Shown here: positions 38,601 through 53,600 of the stretch, in pieces
Layout of the letters: each line of letters begins with the position of its first letter
Position numbering within the stretch: the first letter of the stretch is position 1
Notes under the pieces: generated by a model
The model's database searches: none
What the model was told of the DNA's origin: nothing
Seen by the model: only the letters and a program-made list of their open reading frames with translations
NCBI GenBank assembly: GCA_040954595.2
Contig: CM082588.2
Coordinates: 6,200,001 to 6,264,000 of the forward strand
Direction of reading: 5' to 3'
Length of the DNA stretch: 64,000 bases
Origin: Balanoglossus misakiensis
Lineage: Eukaryota; Hemichordata
Position numbers and translations under genes: made by a program

Positions 38601-41600
38601 TTGGTGGTGACGGTCCTCGTCGTCTCCACCGTAACCGTGGAGACCCGGTCCTCGATGCGGACTGGCTGAGCCTCGAACGTGGTCGTGATGACCTTCGACG
38701 TGGACGTGGAGGGCTCGGCCTCGGTCCGCTCGGACTCTACTTTCTCGATGACCTCTGACACCATCGGAGCCTCAACTTCAGCTGGAGGAGCCGCCTTGGA
38801 CCTGATCTCTATGACAACCTCTTGTCGATGCATGGCCTGTTTTTCCTGCAGTACATACAAGACGACAAAAGCATAAGTAGGAGGTAAACTAAAATGATGG
38901 AGAAAAACAGAATATTTCAAAAGTTGAAAGAATGAAAAGGGGAAAACCAAAAATGACAGGCAGATTATGTACACCCGCACTCATAGCAAATGGCAGACCT
39001 TCTGTGATCCATTCAACAAACATCTTAATATTTCCATCCACTTTTCATCGGCCACTTGAGAAAACAGACCTCAAGAGCTCTTACTAACAGCAGTGCTGTG
39101 TGTCTAATTTTAGACATTTCATCTGGTGTGGTTCCACTGGGTATTGCGTTTACACACAAACATTATACTCCTTATAACTGCATTACAAGACATATATAGC
39201 AATGTAGATGAACTTTAATGCAGCAAGGCAAGGTCAAACTGACTTTTTGAACCCTCTTGATGATCAACTTCCCCCTGAAAATTTGCTAGGATCTGAATAT
39301 TTTGAATAGCAGATCGAACCATTCTGTGCAGATGAAGGGGTGATGGCTATACGCTTGTAAATTTTGTGTGATGAAAGACTGTTTCACTGCAAAGCGAGAG
39401 CTGAAAGTTCTGTGACAATTCTCAGATAACCTTTTGACAGTGAATTTAAAACTTGGCGCCAGACTGAAAATCGTTGGACTGCACTGAGAGAATTAAGATT
39501 CAATGCTTCAGGGCAGATTACAGCATAGTTTTTATCCCAACTGCATGCCACCAGAACTGCAACAAATATTGAAGAAGATTGTTGATGACTGATTTTTGAT
39601 GAATGAAAGAAACTGATGCAATGGAACCTGAAATGGTCTAACCTGAAACTACCAACAAGGATCTAGACAAAATCCTAGTTAATACTCTCTGACCTTACTT
39701 GTAGCATTATGGCTAATGACAATGAATAATGAAAGAAGGCTGAGAAATCAATCCAGTCAGTGAAGAAATGAAGGAATTGGAGGGCAAGGCAGGGAAATTT
39801 ATGAGTTTCCAAACTACACATGGACTTAATCCTGGCTACTTCCAAAGTCGTGACCTCACAATCAGCTACGCAGACCTTATGAGTGAGAATGGAAACTATA
39901 GACATTGAACATTCACAACTGATCAAATCCCTTTTTGAAAATCTGCATGGCAGAGAAGAAACAAGTGCTCTCGTTCTTGAAACCAAACTTCCACCCTCAA
40001 GAAACGTGCATCATGACGGAAGCGCTCGCACATTTAGCAGCACTGACATGGTTAAGACAATAAACACATAACATGCCTCCAACATTCTCCAAATATTCCC
40101 TGATTATACCGAGGTATTTAACATCATACAGGAATGACTGCTCACACTTCTAGAGTAGACAATAAACCATATTTTAAAGTGAAAGTGACAAATGAAAATG
40201 CTGTAATATACTGTATTAGCACTGATTATTTCTTATTAAATTGACCAATAATGAAGCTTGGTGAAATTAACATATTTAAAATTTCTGACGTTTAAAATAT
40301 AATTATGTAATTTTTTTTCGGGGGAAGAATATAGCCATACAGATTTCTGAAAGTATGTATTTGCTTTTTACTGGTAGCATTCTCACTTCAGGATTGCATA
40401 TCAATTATTATTACTTGCGTCAAACAAAAAAAGTCCTACAAGAGAGATGGGTCTCTCAACTTTTTACCATGATGGCCTGTTCAGTGAGAAACCAGCCATC
40501 ATTTTTTTACTCTCAGTCTCATTAAACCGTTTGGACAACTTTGCCAGACGTGCGGACCCAAGGATTGAAACCACCCAACATAAAGACAGCTTTGTTTCAA
40601 GATCTGCCCTGAGGCATCACCTTCATTAAAACACTTAGTGTGCGAAAACCAACCCGGCACACTTTTGACTTTCACTGATTTACACTTCTAGTCGTGAAGT
40701 TGATCTAACATCCCAACAGAAAATAGTAAAATGTAACACATGCAAACAGCATGCTCAATATACTTTATAGATCTCCCGGCTAGACTTGTCTTTCTAAACA
40801 CATAAAACATTTTGTCCACATCCCAGCTTGTTAACAACAGCGCTGAATGTCAACACAGATAAGTGGGGTACAACAGCAAGTCATTACAGAACAGACCCAG
40901 GTTCACTTTCTGGTACACATGTGACCCTAGACACTTAGACAAGAACATAAACCATGGTATATTCTAGTATCTCTCTGTTTTACAACCAGAATGCGTAAAC
41001 CAACGCAAAGCACAGTATTTGACGACCGACTGAAGTTGACCATTTCATAAATTTCACTTTCTCTCTCTCTAGAGATTCCAAAATCACCAGGCTTTTCATA
41101 TCAGTTTATTTGGCATTAGCCCCCAGCGATGCCACAGATACCAATTAAGCGCCTACAGTTTACATTGATTATTCAAGCATGTATACAAGTGATGCAAGTT
41201 ACAATTTACAAATTTCTGATTTCCACAGAGAAAATTTCATCCCGACTCTAACTTTTCCTACTACTACTACAACCTCCAGTGTCCTCAGACCTTTTCCTGA
41301 ACATGGAACAGAAGTAACCCTTCAGATGATAAAATAATGTTCCACAAGAAATAATACTGTCATCATTTCTAGCAACAGCTGAAGTTTAATGCAGTCCTGG
41401 TTCTCCTCTACCACACCTAACTTAGTCAAAGTTCTGCCATTCATCTCAAATTTGACATGTTCTGCAACATCGTGATTTACACATACCCCCACCACAAAAA
41501 TCAATTTCTGAACACACCCCACAATGCCTTCAACACGTCTCCAAGAATGAAACTTACCTACCAACAATGCTAACCCTTGGGAGAAAATCAAGATGGAAGG

Positions 41601-44600
41601 TATCCTCGCAAAAAAAAAACTTCAACCCTGACCCAGAAACAAGGAAACTTGCAATGTGGTTCAGATTGGCATCCTTAATGACTTTGTACGTCAAGTTCTC
41701 GAATCCTTGGTGAGCCAAAGGAATGGGGTCATGCACTTGGAGATTGGGGTTGTGACCGCGGATGATACCATTCTGAAGACGGCGTAGGGGTGGACGGGTG
41801 AAGGTTAGGGGTACTTTACCTTGATTTTGCTGGAGACGTCTTCCCATCTGTTGTTGAGAGTGATGAGTTCCGGTTCGACAACGGCCTGACATGGTCCGGC
41901 CTGACTGGTCAGTTCCAAGGCCTGGTCTCGCACTTCGTCGACCGTGCTGCGCAGGTTGTTCATGTCCATCTGGAGTTTCTGTGAGAAGACAAGAAATTTA
42001 TTAGTCTCCGACCTACACAAGATATATTCACCTTGACCACCCCATGTTCCTGGCAGTTTGGAATGATCTTTGGTACAAATACATGTAGGTACTCACAGTC
42101 TAAAGTTATGAGGTTACACTGTTAGATATTCACCAAGTTCCCCCATATACGCAAACGGAATATTCTGTTCAGAACAGTTTATATGACTTGTACTTGTTAC
42201 CAAACTGGGTTTCAGAATATTAAAGTCTTATGGGTGACAAGGCCCACCAACAAATTGTGTTTGTAAAAGAAAGTTAACATTACAATTATTTACACCATAT
42301 CATTCCAACAAAGATGACACTGTCTAACCCCATAAAGGCACTTCTGTCTTCCGGGGCCCAAGGTCCATAGAACTGCCTGGGAAAGTTTGAAATAAATTTT
42401 CTTTAAGGAACTTCAAACTTATATGAAGCTGAATAGCATCAGAGAAGTTCTGGAACAAAGACGTTACGGCAGACTGCTGTGTGTTCAGCTGGTAGCTGTA
42501 ATGTTTTATGGAGCACCAAACACATGAACAGGTGTGACTTCACAACACAACATAATCCTCTCTCCTCGAGCATGTGTGTATGATGCTGTCATACTCACAG
42601 GTCAAGAATCCCTGCTTCTCTAGGATCTGCAGACCCAAATCTTGCTAAAATATTTGAGTGCCCAGAAGAGTATTATACTTGATACTGTGTGTTAATAAAC
42701 CTGGCCAGCCTTTTCTGTGTCCCAATAACCCAGAAACAACTGAATTCAAAGACATTAATTAATCTACAATCTTATAAACAGAGTAACTTAACATTGTATA
42801 TCATATGGCAAGTCAGTCTCTCTTACTCTTTTTCCTCCCCTCTCTCTACAAGCTATCTACCCCCTATTTTTACGTTTGTACCCCTTTCTGACTGACTCTT
42901 CCCCTCCTCCCTTCCTCCCACAAAAACGTACATTACTGATGCATCGTACAGTTCCATTTCACGCATCATCAACCAAGACAAAATCTACAGTAACTTCACC
43001 ATATCAAGAAAAGTACAACTATGTTTGTATAAGAACAAAACTCACCCAAACAGTTCTTACAAGCTAGCCGAGACCACTAAACTGGACAAAGCAAAAGTTG
43101 TAACTGACTGGAAAGTTTCTGTTACTTCCCAAACTCACTAACAACGATACATCTGTTCCGTTCATAATTACCATACTTCATTATGTTTTTTTTACGTATC
43201 CACACCTGTTCTATTGTGACATGACGTAACCGGCAGTCACAAATATGGGATAAAATTGAAAATTTGCCAGATTTTTATTGAGGTATCGAACTATCAAGCT
43301 GAAACAAGTGTACAATCGTGATAAACCAATCAAAAGATATCTTTCAGACACCCTAACTTGCCAATTCTGTGCACCTTCCGGCCAATACAAACGCTGCTAC
43401 AATCAGTCACCATGGCAATCAAATTAGGACGGAAATTTCTCCATAGGTTAGGGGTTCTGTTCCCAGTGGACAACATTTGGTATGATGTTGGCTCATCTTA
43501 CTTCTGAGCAATATGTTCATGTCATTTAAACGGTCTTTGGACATACCACAGTCTGAAGAAATTAAGGTCAATAGGAAATCATTCTCCAAGTTTCTAACTT
43601 TTTTCAGTGGCATATGTTTAACTGGTTGATTTAGGGGGGTGATCTTAATGGGCAACAGCAGTGGTTACAATTACCCACAACTGTTACTCTGAGTACAGTT
43701 GTCGTTAGTGATTTGAGTTAGTTACTGAGCTTATTAATATGTCAATGAGTTGATGTTTCTCAGCAAATCCTTCCAATACCAGAGAATTGTAAAACTTTGT
43801 TACTTCAGAGATTACGTAGATTATCTATAAAAGTTTTCATTTGTCTGAAAGCATGATAACGGTAGGATTCGGTCGAATATCCAAAATCAGCAATAAAACC
43901 ATACACACAGCCAGTGATTCTACACAAACAGCAAACGTCAAATGAACAGTTTCAAATACTCTCCGAATGGTAAAATGTTTTTGATCATTCATGGACAAAT
44001 TCCACCATTTTCTTGCGAACTTTCCTAACTCTTGTTATGTGACAATAAATCCAAGACAAAAGAACACAACAAACATTTTCCTGCATGAAATGTTCCTCAC
44101 TTAAAACACTCATCACTGGAACTTACCTTTAGTGCAGAAATGGACAATTACTTCTGTTCACAAAAGCAAAGCATCTACAACTCCACATCAACTAAACCAC
44201 AACCAATCTTTCCCGATACAAATCCACCAACTGCAAAATACGTCTTTCGCACGTAACCTATCTATTAACCTTCTAACCCCTAGTTCCTGAGATAATGTGG
44301 TCCATCTCCATTGTTTTCAATTGTGGGTTTATCTAAAATTATCAGGGGAATAGGGGGGATAGGTTACTGCTATTTGTTTAGGTTCCAAACCTGACATACT
44401 TCCTAAGGTCAACCACAACTTTGTTGACAGACAGTACCCTGAACCCTGGTGGTTTCATATATTCAAAATCTACTGGCGTTTTTGATGCGTACTGGATCAC
44501 GGTGACGCATAAACAAACAATGCCCAATGAGTTTTCTTGAATCTACCACTTCACCCAACACCCCACTCCACCCCTATAGTATACATTAGCCCCATCATTG

Positions 44601-47600
44601 GCAACCATCGATCGGGTTAAACCAATGCACTGTCACAAGGGTGAGTCTACACAACCAAAAAGAACAGCCTGTACCCAGCGCGTATAATGGAATGCGAGAT
44701 CACTGACACAACCAGTGGCATCCCAGTGATCCCAAAAGTTATCTGTCCAATTTGATACAATTCCAATCACAGCTGGCGTTTATCACGTTCATTTTGATGC
44801 GGTAATTACGCCCGGGTCACGAGGTCACATTCCCAAAATGATCCCGCTGTGTGGGTGGAGTAATTACATTAAAGACTATCCAATGAAGCCGACCAAAAAT
44901 ATGTTGTTCTGACCCTATAAATGATAAATCCAATATCCATGCTTAACTCTCTCACACAGACACATTAAATTTGCTACACTGGTCAGTCGTTCTGCAATGA
45001 TGCTCCTTCACAAGCAGAGATCAGCGCCTGTTTTAATGCCAGCTCAGATACAAGTTTTGTTTTGCACGTTAACTAGTTTCTTGGACTAGAGATGCCATGG
45101 TGACAAAACAAATTCTACTGTAGACATCCTCATAGAGTTCATCACACACAAAGTTGAAACTTAACTGAGTTGTGAACGTAATGACATAAATATGAAACAT
45201 ACAGTGACCAAATTCAGAAACAATCTCCTCAGACAAAAGGGTCATTTTTTGGCAAATTTGTTTGTGTTTCGATTCTTCTCTCGTGTCATGTTGAGACAAG
45301 ATTTCAACGTACACTGAATTATCAAAGCATTCATCAACCTAGCATTATCAGAAAGGCGCTAATTGCATTTTAGTCTTTACTAAGATAAATATGTCATTTA
45401 TCAAGGTCCAGAGATCTAACAGTAGTAGGCCAGTGTGACCTGCATTTCGCAATGAAATACACACAATTATTTTTATTTTGAAATTAACCGCATTTCATGG
45501 AAACTTATAACCGCCATTATTATCACATTTCTTTCCGTAAAGATATTTAATTTCTTTTATTATTTTATCTACTTTTTATCATGATCATTGATATCTGACT
45601 GGTCCATCTGATTTAATTGCTGTTAATGGCCTCATTTACATCAACTCTTGGCTATACTTGACACTTTCCGAGTGGTTGGCTTGTTGCTGTAGCAACTAAC
45701 GCCGCCCCCACTGAGCTATCAGTAGGCCATTAGTGGAAGGTCAAAGTTCAACCAACCACAAGACAGATACTGATCTGTCAGATAGCCCATTACTGGGAGG
45801 TGAAAGGTCATTCAAAACAGATACATACATGTGATGGGATGCAGGAAAATCAGTTAAAATTTGAGGATGCCTTTCTTTTAGTTTGAGAAAGAAATATCTG
45901 ACACCTTTAGACACCTTGGCTGTCATATAGTAAGGCTTGCCGTTCAGGATTCACATTCTGTACTCATACGAACCTCCCCTCCCCATCATTTTATATGATT
46001 AATAGAATGTGCTACCCATAGTATAGTTAAGATCAAACCAACACGGTGGTGAACATAGGGTTGTACCAGTGAGGGATTGAAAAAATTCATCCCATATACC
46101 AAAGAGACTTGTTACATGTATCACAAAAGTTTGTACAACAGACATGTTAGACATACCATTCTGAAGTAGGCCTTACATATATTGAAGCTTTTATCGCAGC
46201 ATACCTTATATGTCTCCACTTCATGTTCGCTGACTTGTTCTTCCGGCGTCAGTTTCTTGGAGGCCTCGATGATCTTCTCCGCCTGTCCCATCCAGGCGTT
46301 CACCTCCCGGAGCCCGCTGCGGAACTGCTCGATCTGCTTGGAATATTCCTGCGGAATGACGATGAAGAGGTTAATCTCGATCGTCCGGTAGAACCCGGCA
46401 GCGGTGGCCATCCCTCCTCCTCTCATGGCTGCCCCCCCTTTCCCGCCTTCAAACAATCGGTAAAATTTCACAGCTTTGATAAACTCTATGACTTCAGACT
46501 TCAGAGCAGATGTTGCCCGAAAGTCGGACTGTGAAAACTTTGCCGTATCAGACGCCAGAGATTCGTGACAAGACCAGACATTGTTGGAGAGTCACTTCCT
46601 CCCGCAGCTCAACAAGCTCCCCTGTGACGAGACCAATTAAAAATGTCTCTAATATAACTAAAACAGCCACTCCAGCCATGAGTGGGTGGGCCCATCAGGG
46701 TGTTACCATGGCAAGGGTAAATGATGCAACAGACGGTTACCATGACAGCAGCCATTACTGCCCCCTTCCCCACCCCAAGCAAAGAGCCATTAGATTTTTC
46801 TATTACCGAGTCTTGTTTAGTAAGACGAAAATGGCAGGTCATGAAAATTTGACATTTGCAAATTAGAACTGAGGAACAAATTAATGGGTCTTTATCTTAT
46901 CAGTGCCTAAATAATAGAAAGTGCATTGATATGATTGGGATTACATTTACATCATTTGCAGACAGTGACGTTTTCACAGATTTGTTATCGCACTGAAAAT
47001 TCTCTCAAGGACTTCAGGGATAATTCTTAGTAATCAGGTCAATTTCTATAAAACTACTACTTAATTTCTTAATAGGGAAAGTGTTCAAGCCTTGATTTGT
47101 AAGTTTACATGCTAAGCTAGATGTTTGAAGGCAACTCAAGAAACCTCCTGAATTCTAGTTAAGTATGATGATTAAAGGGACACAGTCATTAAAGGGACAC
47201 TAAACTGAAACATAACTGTGTTGACAAGATGGACACTTTTGAATTTCTTTGTGCTTCAAGGAGTAGAAAATGAATGCTCAAAAAAGCAGGACAGGTATTT
47301 CCCCCCAAAACATTACCAAATTTTGCAGATAAATGTCCACTAAGTACCAGCACGTAAAAAGTGAGACATCAAATTCACCTGTAGTTGGAGTCTTATTTCC
47401 GCGCCTCTTGAACACACATCATTCCATCTGCTCTCAATCTTTTCCATATCTTCCTGCACCGTTGCCAGTTGTCCGTTTTCACCGATGGCAATCAAATCCT
47501 TTCCGGTTTTCTGGATCACTTCCAGTTGCTTCTGTTTCTTGGCCATGTCTTCTTGCCAGTTCTGGAAAAACAGGGAAAGGAAATTGGAAGAAAAAACAGT

Positions 47601-50600
47601 GAGCAACACATCACTGACATGTGATGTGTACAGTCCTACAACGAGATGTGCTAGGATGAACAAATCAGGACATGGGTTCCTAAAATGATATAGCTAACTA
47701 ACCAATCAGAGTGTGCGTTACATATCCTCACCTCACTCCACTCAAGTTCCTTATCCAGATTTTCCACATTCTCTCCGACAGCTTCCTTCTCCTTCAACTG
47801 CAAATCCATCTTCTTCAACCATTCCGTAATGGACAGACTCTCTTTCTTAAATGTCCTGGAAAGTTTCAAGGCCTTCTCTAGATTGACTTTTCCGTCTGTG
47901 ACTTTCTTTCCCAAAACATTGTACTGTTGTTTCAGAGTGTTTAATTTCTCTGTCAGCTCAGGTGGATTGTCGACTTGCCGCTTTTCAACAATCTGTCGTC
48001 CGGTCTTGATGACGTGTTCGACAGAATTCTTCACTTCGCTAAGACTCTTGTAAAATCCCTACAAAACAGAATTACAAAATATTTCAGTCGAAATCAAACA
48101 AAATTCATGAATAAAATATTTAAAATGAGTGTACACAAACAAGCAGGACATAGAAAAGAATGCAGACTTAGAGGACGACCTATACAGTCAAACCTGTGTT
48201 AGTGGCTACCTCTATATAGCAGCCACCTCATAGTGGCCACTTGGTTACAGTCCCTGTGCAATTTACATAATGCATTAATTGACCTGCCTATAAAGTCCAT
48301 TGGTCTATAAAGGCCAGTATAGGAAAGTCCCTTGACTGGCCACTGTAGACAGGTTGGACTGTATTTCTAAAATATAAATTTGTTATAAGATTTCTCACCA
48401 TACAAGCATCTAGCTGTGATTGTATGACTTCAGATTCGCCATTATTGAGGGTGATCACACCGACTCCCTTATCCACACTGTCCAGTACGTTTTTCACATG
48501 CGCCATCTTGGGCTCAAAGTCGGCTGGCTTCTGGAATTTCCTGAACTTTGTATGTAATTCTTCAAACCGTTTCTGTCAATGGGAAAGAAGTTTGTATTAC
48601 ATGCTGTTCAAGAAAAACTATACAGTTGGAATACAGTTATCACTTAGTGGTATAAACAGAACTTTCCAATATGGAGTATTTCAGTGACCTACCCGGAGTC
48701 CATCTATTTGCTGCTGTAGTTGATGTTGTCCAAGTCCACTGCCTGGTGTCGCCTTGGATCGGACTCTTCTGTTCAGAGCGTCCAAATCGCTTTCATGTTG
48801 AGTGAAATCCCTCTGCAATTGCTGTGGGTGCAGAAACAGAATAGCATTAGAATTACTACATCCATAGAAATGATCAGCCACATAAGGACCACCGTCAGGA
48901 CTGCTGGTATACAGAGTGTGTTGTATTCAATGACGCCGAACTGGATCAGATCACAAAACAACTCAGTCAAGATTCCCAGTGCATTCTTCAGTAAAGCCAA
49001 ACTAGAACTGATCACAAAACAACTCAGACAAGACTCACACTGCATTCTAGTCAGTGAAGCCAACCTGGATCAGATCACAAAACAAATCAGTCTAGCTTCG
49101 CACTGCATTCTATTCAATGACGCCAAACTGGATCAGATCACAAAACAACTCACTAGAGACTCACAGTACATCTTATTCAATGAAGCCAAATTGGATCTGA
49201 TCACAAAATAACTCACCTGAAATTCTTCTGGCACATCGGCGGCTGAAAAGTTCGAGGCAAGTCTCTGATCCAAAGTTTTGTCCGTCTGCGTTGTCCAGCT
49301 GTTGATGACTTCGATGTCGTCGATGATCTGTTTCATCACCAATGCTGTGTCTTCAAGCGCCTTCTCTCGGTCTTGCACCTGGACGAGAGAACATTGAACA
49401 CAAAATATATATGAGAATATCTTTGCCAGCTTTTGCATTGTTAGGCCAATGTTGAGTCTATATAACTCTTACCATTTGAGGACAAGACATTTTGTTGAGT
49501 GTATACTACATACATGTACAAGCAAGGCAGCTGGACAGGCCAAGAGCTCATTTAACACTGTACAGTGCCTTCACAAGACACCCCACACACAGAAAAATGC
49601 TCTATAGCCCAAGATCTTGTCTTTACTGAATTTTACAAGGGTGAAACTGAACATGCATGCAATTTTAAGCTGATCAGAATTCTCTAACCAGAACAGAAGT
49701 GTCAATCAATTCCATCCAATAAAGGGGTACACCACTAATAACACGGTCCAATGAAAAAACACGATCGATTCCCACTGTTTACTGTTTCTACTTCCAAAAA
49801 ATCGAGAAACGTCACTTCTACCCTGTCAACACCTCATTTTGGTTTAACCTTTGTGTTTTTAATAGCATGTCTGGCCGCACACACTGGGAATTGGGGAGGG
49901 AAAGGTTACAATGTTCACATAAACACTACCCACTCCAGTCAATCCCTCTCCGCACATTACTTCATAATCAAAAGATCAGTTCTGCCAGTGGGCATTTTAA
50001 TTGCACAATCTGCTAATTATTTCGAGTCAGTGTATGATTAACTACCTGCATAGAATAAACATCAGCCCCCACATTCTATAAACAGACAGCCAGAATCGTA
50101 TCTGTACACGTAAAACACAGCTCTGTTTAGAATGCTTTATTCTCAAAAGGCAAGAACTACTTAGTGTAAATGGGCAATGGGGATTTTCCCAGCCTGTAGT
50201 TTTCCAGAAGAATTTGCACTTAAATTACACTCATTTGTTACGTCTTGTTACTGCTGACTACTAAATGTGAGATCTGTTCCTTGGTGCAAAGAATACCTTC
50301 TCTGTATAGTTCTTTATATAATATATCTTCATAGTGATGATTTCATCTGCTGGTCTGTCTGTCTGTCCCCTGTCTATCTCAGCATGTCTGTTTTGCAACT
50401 GTCTATATCTCTCATTATCTGTGTGTGTGTGTGTGTGTCTATATGTATGTATGTCTGTCTGTCTGTCTCTCTCTCTATCTGTATTCCCCTGTATCTCCCC
50501 CTTCTCTCTCACCTTTCTGGTCACTTCATCCGACTGTTGGTTGTACTGCTGCACTTCGCGCTCAATGCTGGTCACCATGATGCGATGCATCAGCAGAGTT

Positions 50601-53600
50601 CTGGTCAGCTCTTGGATCTTGGTTCTGTTCTCGATCACGTGCTTCTGATAGTCAACTCTCAGAGTCTGCGTCAAAAATGGAGAAGTTACAGTGTTTGAAT
50701 TGACACAAACAGCAAATACTGGGCAAATCTCTGAACAGAGACACATATGGGCCTAAGGACACACCAGGATGCCATGTCATCTGAAATGATTAAGCTGACC
50801 CTGCTCCTTTAGTCAGTATTGTCCTAACAAAAGAGTACACGCACCCTGCTCCATAACAAAGACAACCATCCTCACCTGTAACTGCTCATCAATTTCCTGT
50901 GCATTGCCAAATTTGGGCGCTTGCAAAACCTTTTTTTCAAAATTAGACATCCACGTTCTCTCTTCCTCAAGAAGCTTCTTCAGAGTTCTCCAACACTCTG
51001 ATGCTTCATTCAAAATCTGAAATGATCAAAATTATTGGTATTGTTCTGGTATTTCTGCTGTAAAACATAAGACCCTCGATGTTTGGTAAGAACCAGGTAT
51101 GAAAATGTAAACTCTGAAAACAACACCATTTTCACTGACCTTCCATCTCTCATTAACCTTCTCCTTAAGGTCATCCCATCTCTCATTCAAGATCTCCACT
51201 TCCCTGGCAAGAGTTTCTTTGACACTCGCTGCGGCTTGCAGTACGATGGGTTTCCCCATCTCGTTGATGGCTTCCACATCTTTCTCTTTCTCTTTCACTT
51301 CGTCTTGCACTTTCTGCATGGGGAGGAAGAAAAATTATGAGATGAAGGTGTTTTTTTCCATATACCCCTATAAGGTTTAAGCCGCACCATGGAAGACAGC
51401 AGGGTTGGTCCAAAGTACCAAAGTATGGTGTAATGAAAGGATATAATGGACGGGGCTACTGTCACTGTTTTTGTATATCAACTTGTTTCTTGCTTAATCA
51501 AGCATGTTGAAAATTCTAGTATTCAGCTGACACAGTTTATTTATGTAAATTTATATTATTATTACAGTTTTAGTTGCTACTTTACAGTTGCCAACTGACT
51601 CAAATACAGACATACCTTAACATAAATTTACGTCTGCAAATAAACAACAACTACAAGGCTGTGGAATGTGGTATGAGCCACACTCACCTGGTATTTCCTC
51701 AACATCTTCTGTATATCAGCTGGATCCAAGATGTTCATCTCCTTCATGACGTACTCGCTCTCCGTATCGTCGATCCAGTCCATCAACTTCACCATGTCCT
51801 CCTTGAATGCCTTGCTCTTCTTCAAGGATTTCTCCAGCGTCTCTTTCTGCTCCTTGGCCAGCCGGTTGATTCTCTCCCAGCACTGGTTGAGCTGCGCCAA
51901 CATGTCGGTGATCTTGGCGGCGTAGTCTGCCGCGCCGTCTTGCACCAACCGACTCCCTGTTTCGTTTACACTGTTCATGTTCGGTTGGAGGGTCTCGATG
52001 TCGTCTTTCAGAGCCTATGGAAGAAGGATGATCCCAAATATTATTCAGATGGACTGATAACTCGGATCTCTTACTAATTTCCAATTAAAGTCCAATTACA
52101 TGTTTCAAGGAGCAAAATTTTTCTCATATATGTGTATAGCGATCTTTCTGAATTCAAATAGCATGTTGGGACCACATGGCTATAAATATTACACTGGCCA
52201 TGAAATGCTAAATTCTAACTACTGCTAAGTAAAAGTAGGATTTTTCAATGACATCTGTAGACTTTGTTAACTTACGACACCCCCATAACCCAGTGTGCAT
52301 GTCCAATTTTACCCATGAAAACAACTGGATGAATCTATCTTGTCACAGCCAGAGGTAGAACATTACAAGGAGGGACATACCTGACTCTGTTCCATCTGTG
52401 CTTCCAAAGTTTCAACATCTCCCAATGCTGCCTCCTCCACGTGCAAGAACACTTCCACATCTTTCATCCAGACCTGGATGCCATCCACTTCATCCTGCCA
52501 CTGTTTGACATCCGTCACAGCTTTGTCCAACTTTTCCCTCATCTCGTTGACCGACGTGCTGACCGCGGTCCAACTCTGGGTCAAGTTATCAAGGTCCGTC
52601 TTCAGAATCTCGGCTCTCTGAGCAGACGTAGCTTTCTTCACCAGCTCCGCGCCAGTTTTACAGACGTAGTCGTAGTTACCTTGCTGTTGTCTGATAGTCT
52701 GATACAACTCCTGTAAACAAAAAAAAATTATATATCACAAATTTGCAGAGTATCAATTTAATATTTACTTTTACTTTCATTTGGTGAAGCAAAATTTTAG
52801 AATAGATAATTTGCAATAGTCAAACACCTAACAAATTAACAGTAAATCAAATATGCAGAATTATGGTATTGCATGCAAATGTCTCATTAAATATGCAAAA
52901 CAATGTAAAATGTGCGCATAATCCCACCTGATACTTTTGTAGTTGATCTTCCAAGACATCTACCTCTGTGACCTGAAATTCCTCTGTTTGCAAAGCTGAC
53001 TGCACATTATCAATCCATTCAGTTAAGGCCTTCATTGCTTCCAGATATTGTTTTGGGGGAGCGTTTTCTAGCGCCTCACTCAGCTCCTTTTCGCGCGAGT
53101 TCAACGCGACGAGCGTAGTCTCCCACGCCTGCAAGATGTTCTTCAGGTCGTTCTGCACTCGCTTGCTGGAGTCTGTGTTGAACGACGCCAGCTGGTTGGC
53201 GTGGCTTTGCGTCTTGTCTAATTTGTTCTTGTTGATGTTCAGGTCCTTCAACCTTGACTGGTGAAACAGGAAGATGGAGAGAGTGTTAGAGTATATGTAC
53301 ATGCATCTGTTAAACTCTTTCACCCCTAGTTCCCTCTTTATAGGTCCAACCTTACCATAGGAAACAATGGGTTTGGGCTGAACCATTGTGGTGAAAGGGT
53401 TAACATTGATACATATGTAGTTATCAAAGGGGAGCCGGTGGCTCATAGCTGTCTATAATAATCTAAGAATCATGTTTCCAGTAGTAAGTAAAGGTTACTA
53501 GGTAAATGCTTTTGCCAACTACGGCTCACATCTACATTGCTGGTAAAGCAGAAACCACTTACTCTGCACTGATCAAGTTGATGTTTGATGTTCTGCGGAT

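Noticed and set aside
48720-49211. A 163-codon plus-strand open frame with 21-residue repeats
   Set aside because: It is antisense to dystrophin exons and is kept open by the 63-bp minisatellite period, a multiple of three.
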